A stretch of 64,000 bases of DNA from Agarivorans litoreus. Lineage in GTDB: Bacteria > Pseudomonadota > Gammaproteobacteria > Enterobacterales > Celerinatantimonadaceae. The stretch is taken from assembly GCF_019649015.1 (NCBI RefSeq), contig NZ_BLPI01000001.1, positions 2,497,001 through 2,561,000 on the forward strand, read 5' to 3'. Every line of letters starts with the position of its first letter. Position 1 is the stretch's first letter. Below, piece after piece: positions 54,903 to 63,750 of the stretch. The notes beneath the pieces were generated by a model. It saw only the letters and a list, made by a program, of their open reading frames with translations. It did no database searches and was not told where the DNA came from. Made by a program: the position numbers and the translations under genes.

Positions 54903-56018
54903 ATGACTGAACAAATGCTAATGAAAAACGGCCTCGCAGAACCTGCGGTGCAGCGCATTGCCAAAGGGATTGTGGCGGTCTATCCCAAGTTCGACTGTGA
55001 ACAATTTGTTGATTTAGCTCTTGATGGTTTAGAGGAGTTAGAACTTAAGCAGCGGGTTAATCATATTATTGGGGTATTACAACAAACTCTGCCTGAAGAC
55101 TTTTCACAAACCTGCAAATTACTCACCGCTCTACCGCATCATTGGGATCGCGGTGACCCAGACGACAGCCTACGCGGTTTTGCTATTTGGCCGGTCACCG
55201 ACTACGTTGCAGTGGCCGGAATAGCGCATCCTCAGCATGCCTTTAAGGCTTTGGCTGCATTAAGCCCATTATTTAGTGCGGAATTTGCTATTCGTCCATT
55301 TATTGAAAAGTATCCTGAACAAAGTTGGGAGCAGTTACTTGCTTGGACAACCAGTGACGATGAACACTTGCGACGCTTAGCGAGCGAAGGTTGTAGGCCG
55401 CGCCTTCCTTGGGGAGCGCAACTAAAAGAGTTGATCGCAGACCCCGCACCAATTTTACCGATCCTCGAAGCGCTTAAAAATGATAGTAGTTTGTATGTTC
55501 GTCGTTCAGTGGCAAATAATCTAAATGACATCGCTAAAGACCATCCAGAGTTAGTTCTGGATCTTTGCCAAGTGTGGCAAAAAGGTGCAAATGCCGATCT
55601 ACAGTGGTTAATAAAACATGCCACACGAAGCTTAGTTAAGCAGGGCCACCCTAAAAGTTTTCCATTATTAGGTTATACCGCTGAGCCACAGGTAGATATT
55701 GAGGAGTTTGTATTGCTCAATAGTGAGCTAACAATGGGCGAAACTCTTAGCTTTGCCGTGGCCTTGCGAGCCCAAAAACCTCAACAAAAGTTTGTGCTGG
55801 ATTACGCCATTCACTTTATGAAGGCTAACGGCAATACCGCAGCAAAGGTATTTAAGCTAAAAAACGTGAGCTTAGCTCAAGGCGAAATGTTTGCGATGGA
55901 GAAAAGCCATTCTTTTAAAGTAATTTCTACCCGTTGCTATTACCCAGGTGAGCATTTTGTTGCTATTCATATTAATGGCCAAGAGCGGGCACGATTAGCC
56001 TTCACGCTTAATACTTAA
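54903..56018 (+). CDS. DNA alkylation repair protein (AlkC/AlkD-like HEAT repeats)
   Basis: 371 residues. Helical HEAT-like repeats cover about 1-250 (RIAKGIVAVYPKF, EQSWEQLLAWTTSDDEHLRRLASEGCRPRLPW, SLYVRRSVANNLNDIAKDHPELVLDLC). This arrangement, with RRLASEG.RPRLPW, matches DNA glycosylases of the AlkC/AlkD group that excise 3-methyl- or 7-methylpurines. The C-terminal 100 residues form a beta domain (about 265-371, QKFVLDYAIHFMKANG ... YYPGEHFVAIHINGQERARLAF) seen in AlkC. RBS GAGAGCA precedes ATG by about 5 bases. It follows the HNH gene by 33 bases, so co-transcription is likely. Confidence 0.82.
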   Translation: MTEQMLMKNGLAEPAVQRIAKGIVAVYPKFDCEQFVDLALDGLEELELKQRVNHIIGVLQQTLPEDFSQTCKLLTALPHHWDRGDPDDSLRGFAIWPVTDYVAVAGIAHPQHAFKALAALSPLFSAEFAIRPFIEKYPEQSWEQLLAWTTSDDEHLRRLASEGCRPRLPWGAQLKELIADPAPILPILEALKNDSSLYVRRSVANNLNDIAKDHPELVLDLCQVWQKGANADLQWLIKHATRSLVKQGHPKSFPLLGYTAEPQVDIEEFVLLNSELTMGETLSFAVALRAQKPQQKFVLDYAIHFMKANGNTAAKVFKLKNVSLAQGEMFAMEKSHSFKVISTRCYYPGEHFVAIHINGQERARLAFTLNT

Positions 56019-56369
56019 AGTATGAGTGCTGCAATTAAAGCAGACTCGTTTTCACTAGAGCGCTTTAGTTATTATACTATCTGGGCGGGAGTCACGGCGA
56101 ATTTCACTGGTGTAAATTGCTGTTATCGTCCCAAACTTCCTGCGGTATTCTTGATCAATTTCTATGTAGTTTTCTTATAAGCGTTTACTAAATTAAGCAG
56201 CGAGTGTGAGCGCTAACATAATCTCTATTAAATAAATTTAACTGTTGAAATAAATGTGGGTAATTTGGGTCTTAGGCCGAATTTTGAACATTCGCTTAGT
56301 GCAGTATCAAGCCATGTCGACATTTGGTCGTAGAACATAATTTGATAGAGATAATGAGGGAACAAATCT
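56019..56369. promoter_or_regulatory. Leader of CBM6 gene with LacI-type operator
   Basis: 351 bp without a gene. TGTGAGC-GCTAACA at 56205-56218 is a near-perfect dyad (6 of 7 pairs) with a central CG, the form bound by LacI/GalR-family carbohydrate regulators. The sequence between it and the ATG is AT-rich. No LacI gene is in the window. Confidence 0.5.
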
Positions 56370-56837
56370 ATGAGCGTATTACCTAAGCATATTAAAAACC
56401 TACTACTGACATCGGCCCTGGTTGCCATGGCTAGCCTAAGCACGGTGGCTAATGCTGCAATAAAAGTAAAGGCCGAAAATTTTAGCCAGCAGCAAGGGGT
56501 ACAAACAGAGCCTACAGCTGATGCTGATGGTGGCAATAATGTCGGTTATATTGAAAATGGCGATTGGGTGGAATATGCCATCGATGTACCCGCTGCGGGC
56601 GAGTATACTTTTGCAGTGCGAGTAGCCAGCGATACAGATGGCGGGCGTTTTGTTGTATTAGCGAATAACGCCGAAAAAGCCACGGTAAAGGTAAAAGGAA
56701 CAGGCGGTTGGCAAAACTGGGTTACTCTAGAGAATCCCCTTAAGCTAGAAGCCGGTGCGCAAACCTTACGTTTTAACTTTAAAGGTTCATCAGGCTATTT
56801 GTTTAACATTAACTGGTTTGAGTTAAGCGCAAAATAG
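56370..56837 (+). CDS. Secreted stand-alone CBM6 carbohydrate-binding protein
   Basis: 155 residues with no catalytic domain. Signal peptide about 1-29 (LLLTSALVAMASLSTVANA). The rest is one beta-sandwich module of family 6: IKVKAENFSQQQG, GNNVGYIENGDWVEYAIDVPAAGEYTFAVRVAS and WQNWVTLENPLKLEAGAQTLRFNF. The EN and GDW.EY residues form the ligand cleft. CBM6 in marine Alteromonadales usually binds agarose, xylan or beta-glucan. A free CBM6 may act as a sensor, scavenger or enzyme helper. GAGGGAACA precedes ATG. Confidence 0.88.
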   Translation: MSVLPKHIKNLLLTSALVAMASLSTVANAAIKVKAENFSQQQGVQTEPTADADGGNNVGYIENGDWVEYAIDVPAAGEYTFAVRVASDTDGGRFVVLANNAEKATVKVKGTGGWQNWVTLENPLKLEAGAQTLRFNFKGSSGYLFNINWFELSAK

Positions 56838-57346
56838 CTGCTACCGATGAAAAGCATGACTCATTGGTATTTAAGCCTTGCTAATGCGCAAGGCTTAAAT
56901 ATTTGCAGATAAATGGCAAATAAGTTAACCGCTCCTGCGTCTCACCCTTTAGCTCACTACAAAGGTCGTTTGATTAATATTGCTCATCGATTGGTGGTGA
57001 GATGCTTTTAGTCATGCCACTAAGGGTGAGACAAGTGTTGTTAACACACTAAAGAGGCTACATGCCCATGCGTTTACTAAAAGTTTTCAAATCATGTGTA
57101 TATAAACTGCATTGAGTCTGTTGGCGCTTGGTAACTCGAGGCGCTAAATGACTTTCTCGTTTGTTTTTTATACTCATTTGGTGCAATAAGTAATCATGTG
57201 AATGGTTTATATTACTATTGAGTTTTCATGCCTTGATTATGTCATTAGAATGCCGCCAAGCTATTGAAGCATCGTTTAAAAGGTGCGATTTGAAGCCTAT
57301 CTGCTTCGATTTTCGGTAAAGATGACAACATTAAACAAGGTAAGTA
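56838..57346. other. 509-bp gap before second chemoreceptor
   Basis: No gene is seen. It holds the terminator above and a pair of inverted arms, GTCTCACCCTTTAG (56939-56952) and CTAAGGGTGAGAC (57020-57032), 67 bases apart, with GGTGGTGAGA between them. The remaining 300 bp is AT-rich and should contain the chemoreceptor promoter. Confidence 0.5.
56869..56900 (+). terminator. Stem-loop terminator after CBM6 gene
   Basis: Perfect 12-bp arms ATTTAAGCCTTG/CAAGGCTTAAAT with an 8-base loop, 31 bases after the stop. The downstream T tract is short (ATTTGC). Confidence 0.65.
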
Positions 57347-58981
57347 ATGGAATACTTTAAATCTTTCTCTATTCGTCAAAAACTTTATATGCTGGTGGGC
57401 TTAGCCATATCGGTATTAGTGGCTTTACAGCTTCTTTCTATGCAAGAACTTAAACGCAGCTTGTTAAATGATCGTATCGACAAATTAAAAGCGTTAGTTG
57501 AAGTTACCACTGACAGTGTTGAATACTATCGCCAGCTTTTCTTAAGCGGTAAATTAAGCGAGCAAGAGGCAAAAGGCCAAGCTTTATCTTTAGTTAGAGG
57601 CTTACGTTATGAAGGTGGTCAATACCTATTTGTTGTAGATAAAAGCATGAAAATGCTGGCATACGGGGTTAATTTAGAAAAAGAAAACACCAATTGGTCT
57701 CAAGTTAAAGATCCCAATGGCGTGTATCTCATTCAAGAGATGTGGAAGCAAGTTAACGCCAATGGTGTTGCTCAAGTTAACTATCAATGGAACAAGCCTA
57801 ATCAAACGGAATTAAGTGATAAGGTTACCTATGCCAAAGGTATTGAAGGCTGGAACTGGCTTGTGGCTACTGGCATTTATGTTGATGATGTTGATGCTAT
57901 TTTCCAGCAAAAGTTACTTTCTTCACTAGTTTATTGGCTTTTAACCTTAGTGGTATTAGGTGGCGGTGCTTGGGTAATAGGTAAAGGTATCTATCAGCCG
58001 GTGCAAGGTTTGCTAGCGGTAATGCAGCAAGTTGCACAAAACAAAGATCTTACTGTTCGCGCAGCTGAATCCGGCGGGCAGGAAGTGAGTGCCATGGGCA
58101 AGGCCTTCAACAATATGCTCGACAGCTTTGATCTTAGTCTTCAAGAAGTGGCTTCGGCGGTAAGCCAAGTATCAAGTTCGTCGGAAGAGCTCTCAGTGAT
58201 TACCGACAGTTCCCGCAAAGGCCTCAAGCAACAAGCTGCCGAAATCGACCAAGTCGCTACAGCGGTATCGCAGCTGAGTGTATCGGTAGATGATGTTGCG
58301 GAGCATACCAATAATACCTCTGCTCAAACGAAGCAAACCATGGATCAAGCCAACCAAGGATTTGGTACCGTAGTGGCGGCGCGTGCATCGGTAAGCCAAT
58401 TGGCCGACGATGTAGAGCAAGCCGCCCAAGTTATTCAAGGTTTAGAGCAAGAGAGTGAGCATATTGGCTCAATCCTTACTGTTATAAGCAGCATTGCCGA
58501 ACAAACAAATTTGCTGGCGCTAAACGCTGCCATTGAAGCTGCCCGAGCCGGCGACCAAGGCCGTGGTTTTGCGGTGGTAGCCGATGAAGTTAGAACCCTA
58601 GCTAAGCGAACTCAAGACTCAATTGGCGAAATTGAATCAATGATTAAGCGTTTACAAAATGGCTCGCAAAATGCGGTTAAGGTGATGATGCAAAGCAAAA
58701 CCAATGTTGATCAAAGTGTGGCTCAAATGGAGCAAGTGAAGACTGCACTTGATGGCATGAACCAAGGAGTTAATATCATTAGCGATATGAGCGAGCGAGT
58801 GTCTAGTTCCTTATACGAACAAACTCAAGTAGCCAATGATATTAAAGAAAATGTAGTGGCGATTAGCTCAGTTGCCGAACATACCGCAGTGAGTGCCGAG
58901 CAAATTTCAGCGGCTAGCAAAGAGCTTTCAAGCTTGGCGGTGCACTTGCATCAAGTGACTAGCGCCTTTAAAGTCCAGTAA
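57347..58981 (+). CDS. Methyl-accepting chemotaxis protein with single Cache domain
   Basis: 544 residues. TM1 ([18 protein letters not shown]), a periplasmic sCache_2 domain (about 35-185; [20 protein letters not shown] and [22 protein letters not shown]), TM2 ([22 protein letters not shown]), HAMP, then the signalling domain with [43 protein letters not shown]. sCache_2 receptors often sense small organic acids. AAGG lies 9 bases before ATG. It is 93% similar in tip sequence to the first receptor only in the universally conserved part. Confidence 0.93.
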   Translation: MEYFKSFSIRQKLYMLVGLAISVLVALQLLSMQELKRSLLNDRIDKLKALVEVTTDSVEYYRQLFLSGKLSEQEAKGQALSLVRGLRYEGGQYLFVVDKSMKMLAYGVNLEKENTNWSQVKDPNGVYLIQEMWKQVNANGVAQVNYQWNKPNQTELSDKVTYAKGIEGWNWLVATGIYVDDVDAIFQQKLLSSLVYWLLTLVVLGGGAWVIGKGIYQPVQGLLAVMQQVAQNKDLTVRAAESGGQEVSAMGKAFNNMLDSFDLSLQEVASAVSQVSSSSEELSVITDSSRKGLKQQAAEIDQVATAVSQLSVSVDDVAEHTNNTSAQTKQTMDQANQGFGTVVAARASVSQLADDVEQAAQVIQGLEQESEHIGSILTVISSIAEQTNLLALNAAIEAARAGDQGRGFAVVADEVRTLAKRTQDSIGEIESMIKRLQNGSQNAVKVMMQSKTNVDQSVAQMEQVKTALDGMNQGVNIISDMSERVSSSLYEQTQVANDIKENVVAISSVAEHTAVSAEQISAASKELSSLAVHLHQVTSAFKVQ

Positions 58982-59042
58982 TAACAGGCTATGCGTAGCT
59001 AGCGTAATTGCTGCCGTCATTGCCCTTGATGGCAAAGAAGTT

Positions 59043-59070
59043 AAGCTCAGCTAAGTTGCTGGGCTTTTTT
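59043..59070 (+). terminator. Terminator after second chemoreceptor
   Basis: Arms AGCTCAGC/GCTGGGCT (one G-T pair) followed by six Ts. It lies 62 bases past the stop. Confidence 0.75.
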
Positions 59071-59192
59071 GTTGTAACTGTTGTAATAGCTTGCTGTTGT
59101 TTTGAGCTTAGGTGAGCTAAATATGATTATTGTTTGCCTTTCTTGGTTTTTTGCTTGGGTATAATCGGCAAAAAAACGAGACTCTTAACACC

Positions 59193-59606
59193 ATGAAAAA
59201 CTTCATCTTATTGCTTTTTTGTAGCTTTGTTCTTGCAGGTTGTGCCTCTGAGCCGATTACCGTATTGCGCACCTCTCACGGGGAAGTGATTAGCGAACAA
59301 ACGGTTTCTAAAACTAAATCTAGCGGTTTAGCGACAGTAGGTGGTGCAGCCATTGGCGGTTTGTTAGGCAACCAAGTTGGCGGCGGCCGCGGTAAAACTG
59401 TAGCCACTGTTGCTGGCGCGGTAGCTGGTGGTGCAGCCGGGCACCAAGTAACAAAAACCGAAGAGTTGCATTATCAATATGTTGTTCAAATGGACGACGG
59501 TGAAAAATTCATTTTGGAAACCAAAACTAAACGCCAGCCAATTGGCGCCAAAGTAGTGGTGGAGAACCTGTCTAATGGGCGTGAGCGGATTAATGTATTA
59601 CCCTAA
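59193..59606 (+). CDS. Glycine-zipper 2TM lipoprotein (SlyB/OsmB-like)
   Basis: Outer-membrane lipoprotein of 137 residues. Lipobox VLAGC (Cys16). The middle (about 48-90) is a glycine zipper (VGGAAIGGLLGNQVGGGRGKTVATVAGAVAGGAAGHQV) and the C-terminal 45 residues form a small beta domain (YQYVVQMDDGEKFILETKTK). Family members help envelope integrity. ATG 59193 is chosen for the lipobox; the frame is open 63 bases earlier. It converges with the next gene. Confidence 0.87.
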   Translation: MKNFILLLFCSFVLAGCASEPITVLRTSHGEVISEQTVSKTKSSGLATVGGAAIGGLLGNQVGGGRGKTVATVAGAVAGGAAGHQVTKTEELHYQYVVQMDDGEKFILETKTKRQPIGAKVVVENLSNGRERINVLP

Positions 59607-59615
59607 TTATTAGTT

Positions 59616-60395
59616 TTATTTTAAGCCAGTAACTGGCTTCAGTAAGCCGTGTTCTATCATCGGATAACGTAAGCTAATTTTATGGTAGGTGCCGTCGCTA
59701 ACAATTTGTTGCAGCCCTTTATTAAAACTCTTCAATAATAGATCTGCGCGATGAGTTTTGCGGGAAATCAGCAAGTGCACACTGGCGGTAATAATGTAGT
59801 TCTTGGACACTGATATTGCGGCTTGTTGGTGGGGAGTTAGCTGGTTTTTTATTAGCGCAGAGGCGGCTACACTATCAATGATGAAGGCATCGATTCTGCC
59901 TGCGAGGAGCTTTTTAAGGTTTTGTAAGTCAGAATTTACTTCTTGTATTTCATATTTTTGCTCTTTGCCCAATTGCCAAAATTCTTCAGAGTAGGTATAG
60001 CCTCTTACAGCCCCTATCACTTTCCCTTGCAGTGAGGATAAGCTGTTATATTCGCCATTTTTGGACAAACTTACTAAGATACTTCCTCCGTACCACAATG
60101 GATCAGAATGCAAAAAATGGCTGTTTCTTTGTTGTTTTTTTGCCCAGTAAGACGTAGCAGAGTAGGTTCCAGCTTGGCTAGCGCTTAAAGCGCGTTGCCA
60201 AGGTAAATAACGGTACTCAACATGTATATTGCTGGTTTTAAACGCAGCTTTAATGACAGCGTTAATGAAGCCATGGTCGTTTAGGTAATGAGAGGTAAAA
60301 GGTGGATGTTCTCCGGTGGCAATCGTTAGCTCTTGCGCTGAGACCTCAGCGCAAAACCAAAGCAATGCCAAGTAGCAATAAGCGGCAATCCTCAA
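59616..60395 (-). CDS. Periplasmic substrate-binding protein, PBPb family
   Basis: 259 residues. Signal peptide about 1-20 (YCYLALLWFCAEVSA). LTIATGEHPPFTSHYLNDHGFINAVIKAAFK, YLPWQRALSASQAG and IGAVRGYTYSEEFW are the family 3 solute-binding pattern. The start is a TTG at 60395 preceded by AAGGGA at about 9 bases. No permease gene is near; such orphans in Alteromonadales often act as single-gene sensors. It resembles the 35395 protein only at the fold level. Confidence 0.78.
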   Translation of the reverse strand: MRIAAYCYLALLWFCAEVSAQELTIATGEHPPFTSHYLNDHGFINAVIKAAFKTSNIHVEYRYLPWQRALSASQAGTYSATSYWAKKQQRNSHFLHSDPLWYGGSILVSLSKNGEYNSLSSLQGKVIGAVRGYTYSEEFWQLGKEQKYEIQEVNSDLQNLKKLLAGRIDAFIIDSVAASALIKNQLTPHQQAAISVSKNYIITASVHLLISRKTHRADLLLKSFNKGLQQIVSDGTYHKISLRYPMIEHGLLKPVTGLK

Positions 60396-60433
60396 ACGTT
60401 GTATCCCTTATAGTTAAGCTGGCAATACCTTGA

Positions 60434-60577
60434 ATTCTTGATTTATATGAAAATAGGTTTGCTGAACTGACATCTAAATTGTGGCACAAATTTTATGATT
60501 CGGTTCACCCTAGTGATTTCAATTGTGTTGATGAGGAAAAAATATTAATGGATGAAGATTATAGTGATAGCAACTGA
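60434..60577 (+). pseudogene. C-terminal tail of a deleted gene
   Basis: A 47-codon frame without a start reads ILDLYENRFAELTSKLWHKF, continues with YDSVHPSDFNCVDEE and ends DYSDSN and TGA. Its mixed charged and aromatic composition is protein-like. A stop lies directly upstream, so the 5' part has been lost. The family is not recognised. It sits at the edge of the repeat-rich patch around the KAP gene. Confidence 0.5.
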
Positions 60578-60632
60578 CTAAATACTACAGGCTAATTGGG
60601 CTATTAGTGAACGTTGACGGCAAATAACCAAG

Positions 60633-60756
60633 ACCCCCGCATCTTTCTAAATCCTGCTTTGCACATTCACAAGGGCGTTGAAGTCACTCGCTGCACTCAT
60701 ACAGACTTCAACTTTTTTCCCTTGTTTATTTACGCTACTCGGCGAAGATGATGGGG
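60633..60756 (+). repeat. Dispersed repeat copy A
   Basis: Plus-oriented copy running from ACCCCCGCATC to GGCGAAGATGATGGGG. It shares long stretches (AGGGCGTTGAAG, CTCGCTGC, AGACTTCAAC, CGCTACTCGGCGAAGATGATGGGG) with copy E in opposite orientation at 63361. No coding sense. Confidence 0.7.
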
Positions 60757-60899
60757 ATTGTTCCGTGTTGTTGTTTTCATCGCTACCTTACTTGGGGCAC
60801 CCGCGGAATATTTGATTAGAGTTGGATTTCAACATCAAAAGAGTACTTTTAACACCTAGTTTAAATGATCTTAAAGCATAACTCGGAGCTGCTTTTTAG

Positions 60900-61140
60900 T
60901 TCCTCCATTATCGCTGAGTAGCGCAAGTGGCCAAGTGATGAAGTCGAAACCTGTTTGAGCGCAGCGAGTTTTTCGACGCACTTGGATACGAGCAACGGAG
61001 GAAGAAGATAATGCAGGGCGAGCTTTCTTTTTGCTTCGTTAAGCTTCACTCGCTCAAAGCTTAATGACGTCGCCGCAGGCGAAAGCTCTGCTTTTAGATT
61101 GCAAGTTTGATTACATATAATGGCGCGTTGGTCGTGCAGG
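60900..61140 (-). repeat. Dispersed repeat copy B
   Basis: Minus-oriented copy, running from TCCTCCATTATCGCTGAGTA to GTTGGTCGTGCAGG. Its first 120 bp are about nine-tenths identical by eye to copy D at 63080-63201 in reverse. A GACGTCGCCGCAGGCGAAAG block is shared with copy E. Frames across it are low-complexity shadows. Confidence 0.75.
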
Positions 61141-61325
61141 TTTCGCCTTGACGGCGATGTACTTTTCTTTGCGTGGCCAAAGAAAAGTACACAAAAGAAA
61201 GGCCACCCCGCATCTTCTTGTATCCTGCGTTGCTCATCAATCAGCGCGCCTGCGCAACTCGCTTCGCTCAAACAATGCTCGGCTTTATCGCTGATTGACT
61301 GCGCTACTCGGCGAAGATGATGGGA
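61128..61325 (+). repeat. Dispersed repeat copy C, head-to-head with B
   Basis: Starts at GTCGTGCAGGTTTCGCCTTG and ends GGCGAAGATGATGGGA. It contains a perfect 13-bp inverted repeat, GTACTTTTCTTTG/CAAAGAAAAGTAC with a 6-base loop, and CCGCATCTTCTTG. This hairpin type occurs widely in Proteobacteria. It ends 22 bp before the KAP gene's stop. Confidence 0.75.
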
Positions 61326-61346
61326 CTGATGCGTCTAGCATCGGTG

Positions 61347-62879
61347 TTATTCAAAGCTCGTGGCTAGCTCGATCCAATCCCTATATTTTGTCTTTTGGTG
61401 GTTTGGTATAACATTTTGGATCTCCACGGCCGTCATATAATAAGCCTGTATGGGAGATTTTTTGATAATGGCATTGTCTAGTGATTGTTCAAATTGACTA
61501 TTTTTTCCCATGAGAGCCGCGATTTCTTGTGATAATAAAGTCCTATAGTTCACAGGGTAGCGTTTAGACTCAAAATCAATGGGGTAAGGTTGTTTATTAA
61601 TTACCTTTTTTAAATTTGGAAAAGTATTAGAAGCGTCAATTTCTATTGAAATGTTGCTTGTTAATCGAGCGCCTTCTAATGCTCGCAGAATAGAGTCAGA
61701 ACTATGGAGTTCAAATTTGCTATCTTTCATCAAACGATTTTCCATTATGCATTCGTAGTACTCGTAATAATGGTCATGAATAATCATTAGTGAAGCAAGT
61801 AGCAATAAGTCGATTTTGTCATCACGAAGGTTGACTAGGATAGCGAGAATTTTATCAACTAGTTGTTCAGTTTCTCGTAGAGGCAAAACATAGATATCTG
61901 ATATGGAAGCTAACAACTCGAAAAAGTAGTCTTTATCGCCATCTAATTGCGGCCATATTTTTGGAAAGAACTCATCTGTTTGCTCGTTGGTTAAATAAGT
62001 AAGGTGGTTGGAGATGAATTCTAAGCGTGGTTGTTCTTTTAGCGTACAGCGACGTTTGAAAAAGCGTCCTAGGTAAACACCCGCTTCAAAGCCGTTACCG
62101 TAAACGGCTTTAACTGCATGTTGTAATTGTTCGGTATCGGTAGCCACAACAAAAATAATTTCAGGCATATCGAAGAAGTGTTTAATGACTTCCAGCATTT
62201 CCACCGCATAAGAGGGGCGGCAGCGATCTAATTCATCCACAAAAATAAAAGTAGGGTTTTGCTTACCTGAGCAGCTTTTTACTGCATCGATAAAGGCGGT
62301 GATACTGGTTTTAAAATCGTCGATGCTTTTGAGTTTTTGTTCGTGGTCTTTAAACATGGCTGCGACGATTTTACCCGCTGCATCGGTAAATTCGGGGCTG
62401 TTGGTGAAGTTGCCACTAGTGCCTTTTTCTATTACTTCGTCTAGGTTTACACCACTGGCTTTTTTGATTAAGGCTTTGGTTATCTCTGGCGCGGCGTGTT
62501 TGCAAAAGCCCCACACCTTACTTCCTATTTTTCTTATTGCTTGTTCATCTTTATCTTGTGATTGGTCGCGAAGTTGAGCGGTAATAGAAGCGACTACCGT
62601 CATCATTGGATCTTCAGAGAAGTCTTGTTTCCAAGCATCGATATAAACCGTGGGGTGCGTTTCTTGGATAGATGCTTGCCAGCGTTTTAGAAAGTAGGTT
62701 TTTCCTGTACCCCAACTAGAGTTGAGATTGAGCACGTAGCCTGTGGAAGAATGGGCAAGGAGAAACTGGGTTAGAAATTCAGCGTAAGTAGCGCGGTTAA
62801 GTTTGTCGGCAGAAAACTCTTCATCATTTTCCTTTATTAAAGGGGTACTCCAATCAAAGTTATATTTTTTATCTGCCAC
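61347..62879 (-). CDS. KAP-family P-loop NTPase
   Basis: 510 residues, predicted cytoplasmic or membrane-associated. The Walker A region is NSSWGTGKTY (about 53-62), the KAP-type W-G-x-G-K-T. Walker B is TFIFVDELDRCRPSYAVEMLEV (about 212-233), with the KAP signature DELDRC. The rest is helical with no TM pair seen in the P-loop insert, unlike animal KAP ATPases. GTG start preceded by GAGTGGG. Bacterial KAP genes often lie in mobile or defence islands; this one is flanked by nested repeats and follows no other defence gene. Function not known. Confidence 0.85.
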   Translation of the reverse strand: MADKKYNFDWSTPLIKENDEEFSADKLNRATYAEFLTQFLLAHSSTGYVLNLNSSWGTGKTYFLKRWQASIQETHPTVYIDAWKQDFSEDPMMTVVASITAQLRDQSQDKDEQAIRKIGSKVWGFCKHAAPEITKALIKKASGVNLDEVIEKGTSGNFTNSPEFTDAAGKIVAAMFKDHEQKLKSIDDFKTSITAFIDAVKSCSGKQNPTFIFVDELDRCRPSYAVEMLEVIKHFFDMPEIIFVVATDTEQLQHAVKAVYGNGFEAGVYLGRFFKRRCTLKEQPRLEFISNHLTYLTNEQTDEFFPKIWPQLDGDKDYFFELLASISDIYVLPLRETEQLVDKILAILVNLRDDKIDLLLLASLMIIHDHYYEYYECIMENRLMKDSKFELHSSDSILRALEGARLTSNISIEIDASNTFPNLKKVINKQPYPIDFESKRYPVNYRTLLSQEIAALMGKNSQFEQSLDNAIIKKSPIQAYYMTAVEIQNVIPNHQKTKYRDWIELATSFE

Positions 62880-63005
62880 TTAACCCACTCCGTAAACTCT
62901 TATTGAGTAAAGTTATCATAAGCCTGCATATTTGTGGCTTACTTTCTAGTTAATGGTGGTTCCACAAATTTTTTCTTCTGAGTAATAATTGATTTTTGGG
63001 TTAGC

Positions 63006-63201
63006 TGGTTGTGCAGATTTCGCCTTGACGGCGACGTCATTTTTCTTTGACGAGCAAAGAAAAACGAAGCGAAAAGAAAACTCGCCCTGCATTATCTTCT
63101 TCCTGCGTTGCTCGTATCTAAGTGCGTCGAAAAACTCGCTACGCTCAAACAGGTTTCGACTTTATCACTTAGACACTTGCGCTACTCAGCGATAATGAAG
63201 G
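63006..63201 (+). repeat. Dispersed repeat copy D
   Basis: Runs from TGGTTGTGCAGATTTCGCC to CAGCGATAATGAAGG. It holds a hairpin TTTTTCTTTG/CAAAGAAAAA with a 5-base loop. It is the inverted partner of copy B on the other side of the KAP gene. No coding sense. Confidence 0.75.
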
Positions 63202-63360
63202 TATGAAAAGAGATGACGCTTTGTGTTGCGGCGCTTTTATAACAGATACTTAAAATATATTTAGCTTAGCGAAATCAAGAGCTCTAAATGCACGCATTTG
63301 AAGTTAAGAATTATTAATCACAAATCCATTCAATAAAAGAAACCTCAATAACTATTCAAG

Positions 63361-63622
63361 TGGGGGCTTCCCCATCATCTTCGCCGAGTAGCGGAAATGA
63401 GCTAGGGAAATAAGTTGAAGCCTGTGTGAGCGTAGCGAGTTGCTTCAACGCCCTAGTGAGTGAGCAACGCAGGTTTTTAGAAGATGCAGGGCAGCCTTTC
63501 TTTTGCTTCGTTTTCTTTGGCTGTTCAAAGAAAATGACGTCGCCGCAGGCGAAAGCTCTGCTTTTAGATTGCAACTCTGGTTACACATCGTGGCGTATTG
63601 GTTGTGCGGGGTTCGTCTTGGC
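63361..63622 (-). repeat. Dispersed repeat copy E
   Basis: Runs from GGGGGCTTCCCCATCATC to GCGGGGTTCGTCTTGG and is minus-oriented. It includes a TTTTCTTTG/CAAAGAAAA hairpin and GACGTCGCCGCAGGCGAAAG as in copy B. It is the inverted partner of copy A. Confidence 0.72.
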
Positions 63623-63675
63623 TCCAGATAGGCTGAACGCGAAAGCATTTTAGCTAATGCCAAATAATAGAAAAC

Positions 63676-63707
63676 AAAAAAGCCCCGAGCATTGCTCAGG
63701 GCTTTTT
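63676..63707 (-). terminator. Terminator of ilvC
   Basis: Arms AAAAAGCCC-GAGCA / TTGCTC-GGGCTTTTT with a single mismatch near the centre. On the minus strand five Ts end the stem. It lies 44 bases past the ilvC stop. Confidence 0.9.
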
Positions 63708-63750
63708 ACATCCACCATTAGCTAATCGTCATTAGCCAAAAGCAAGAAGA

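Noticed and set aside
60861-61320. Frames of 60-136 codons in both directions across the repeat copies
   Set aside because: They consist of repeated low-complexity sequence with hairpins, show no family features, and recur in different frames in each copy.
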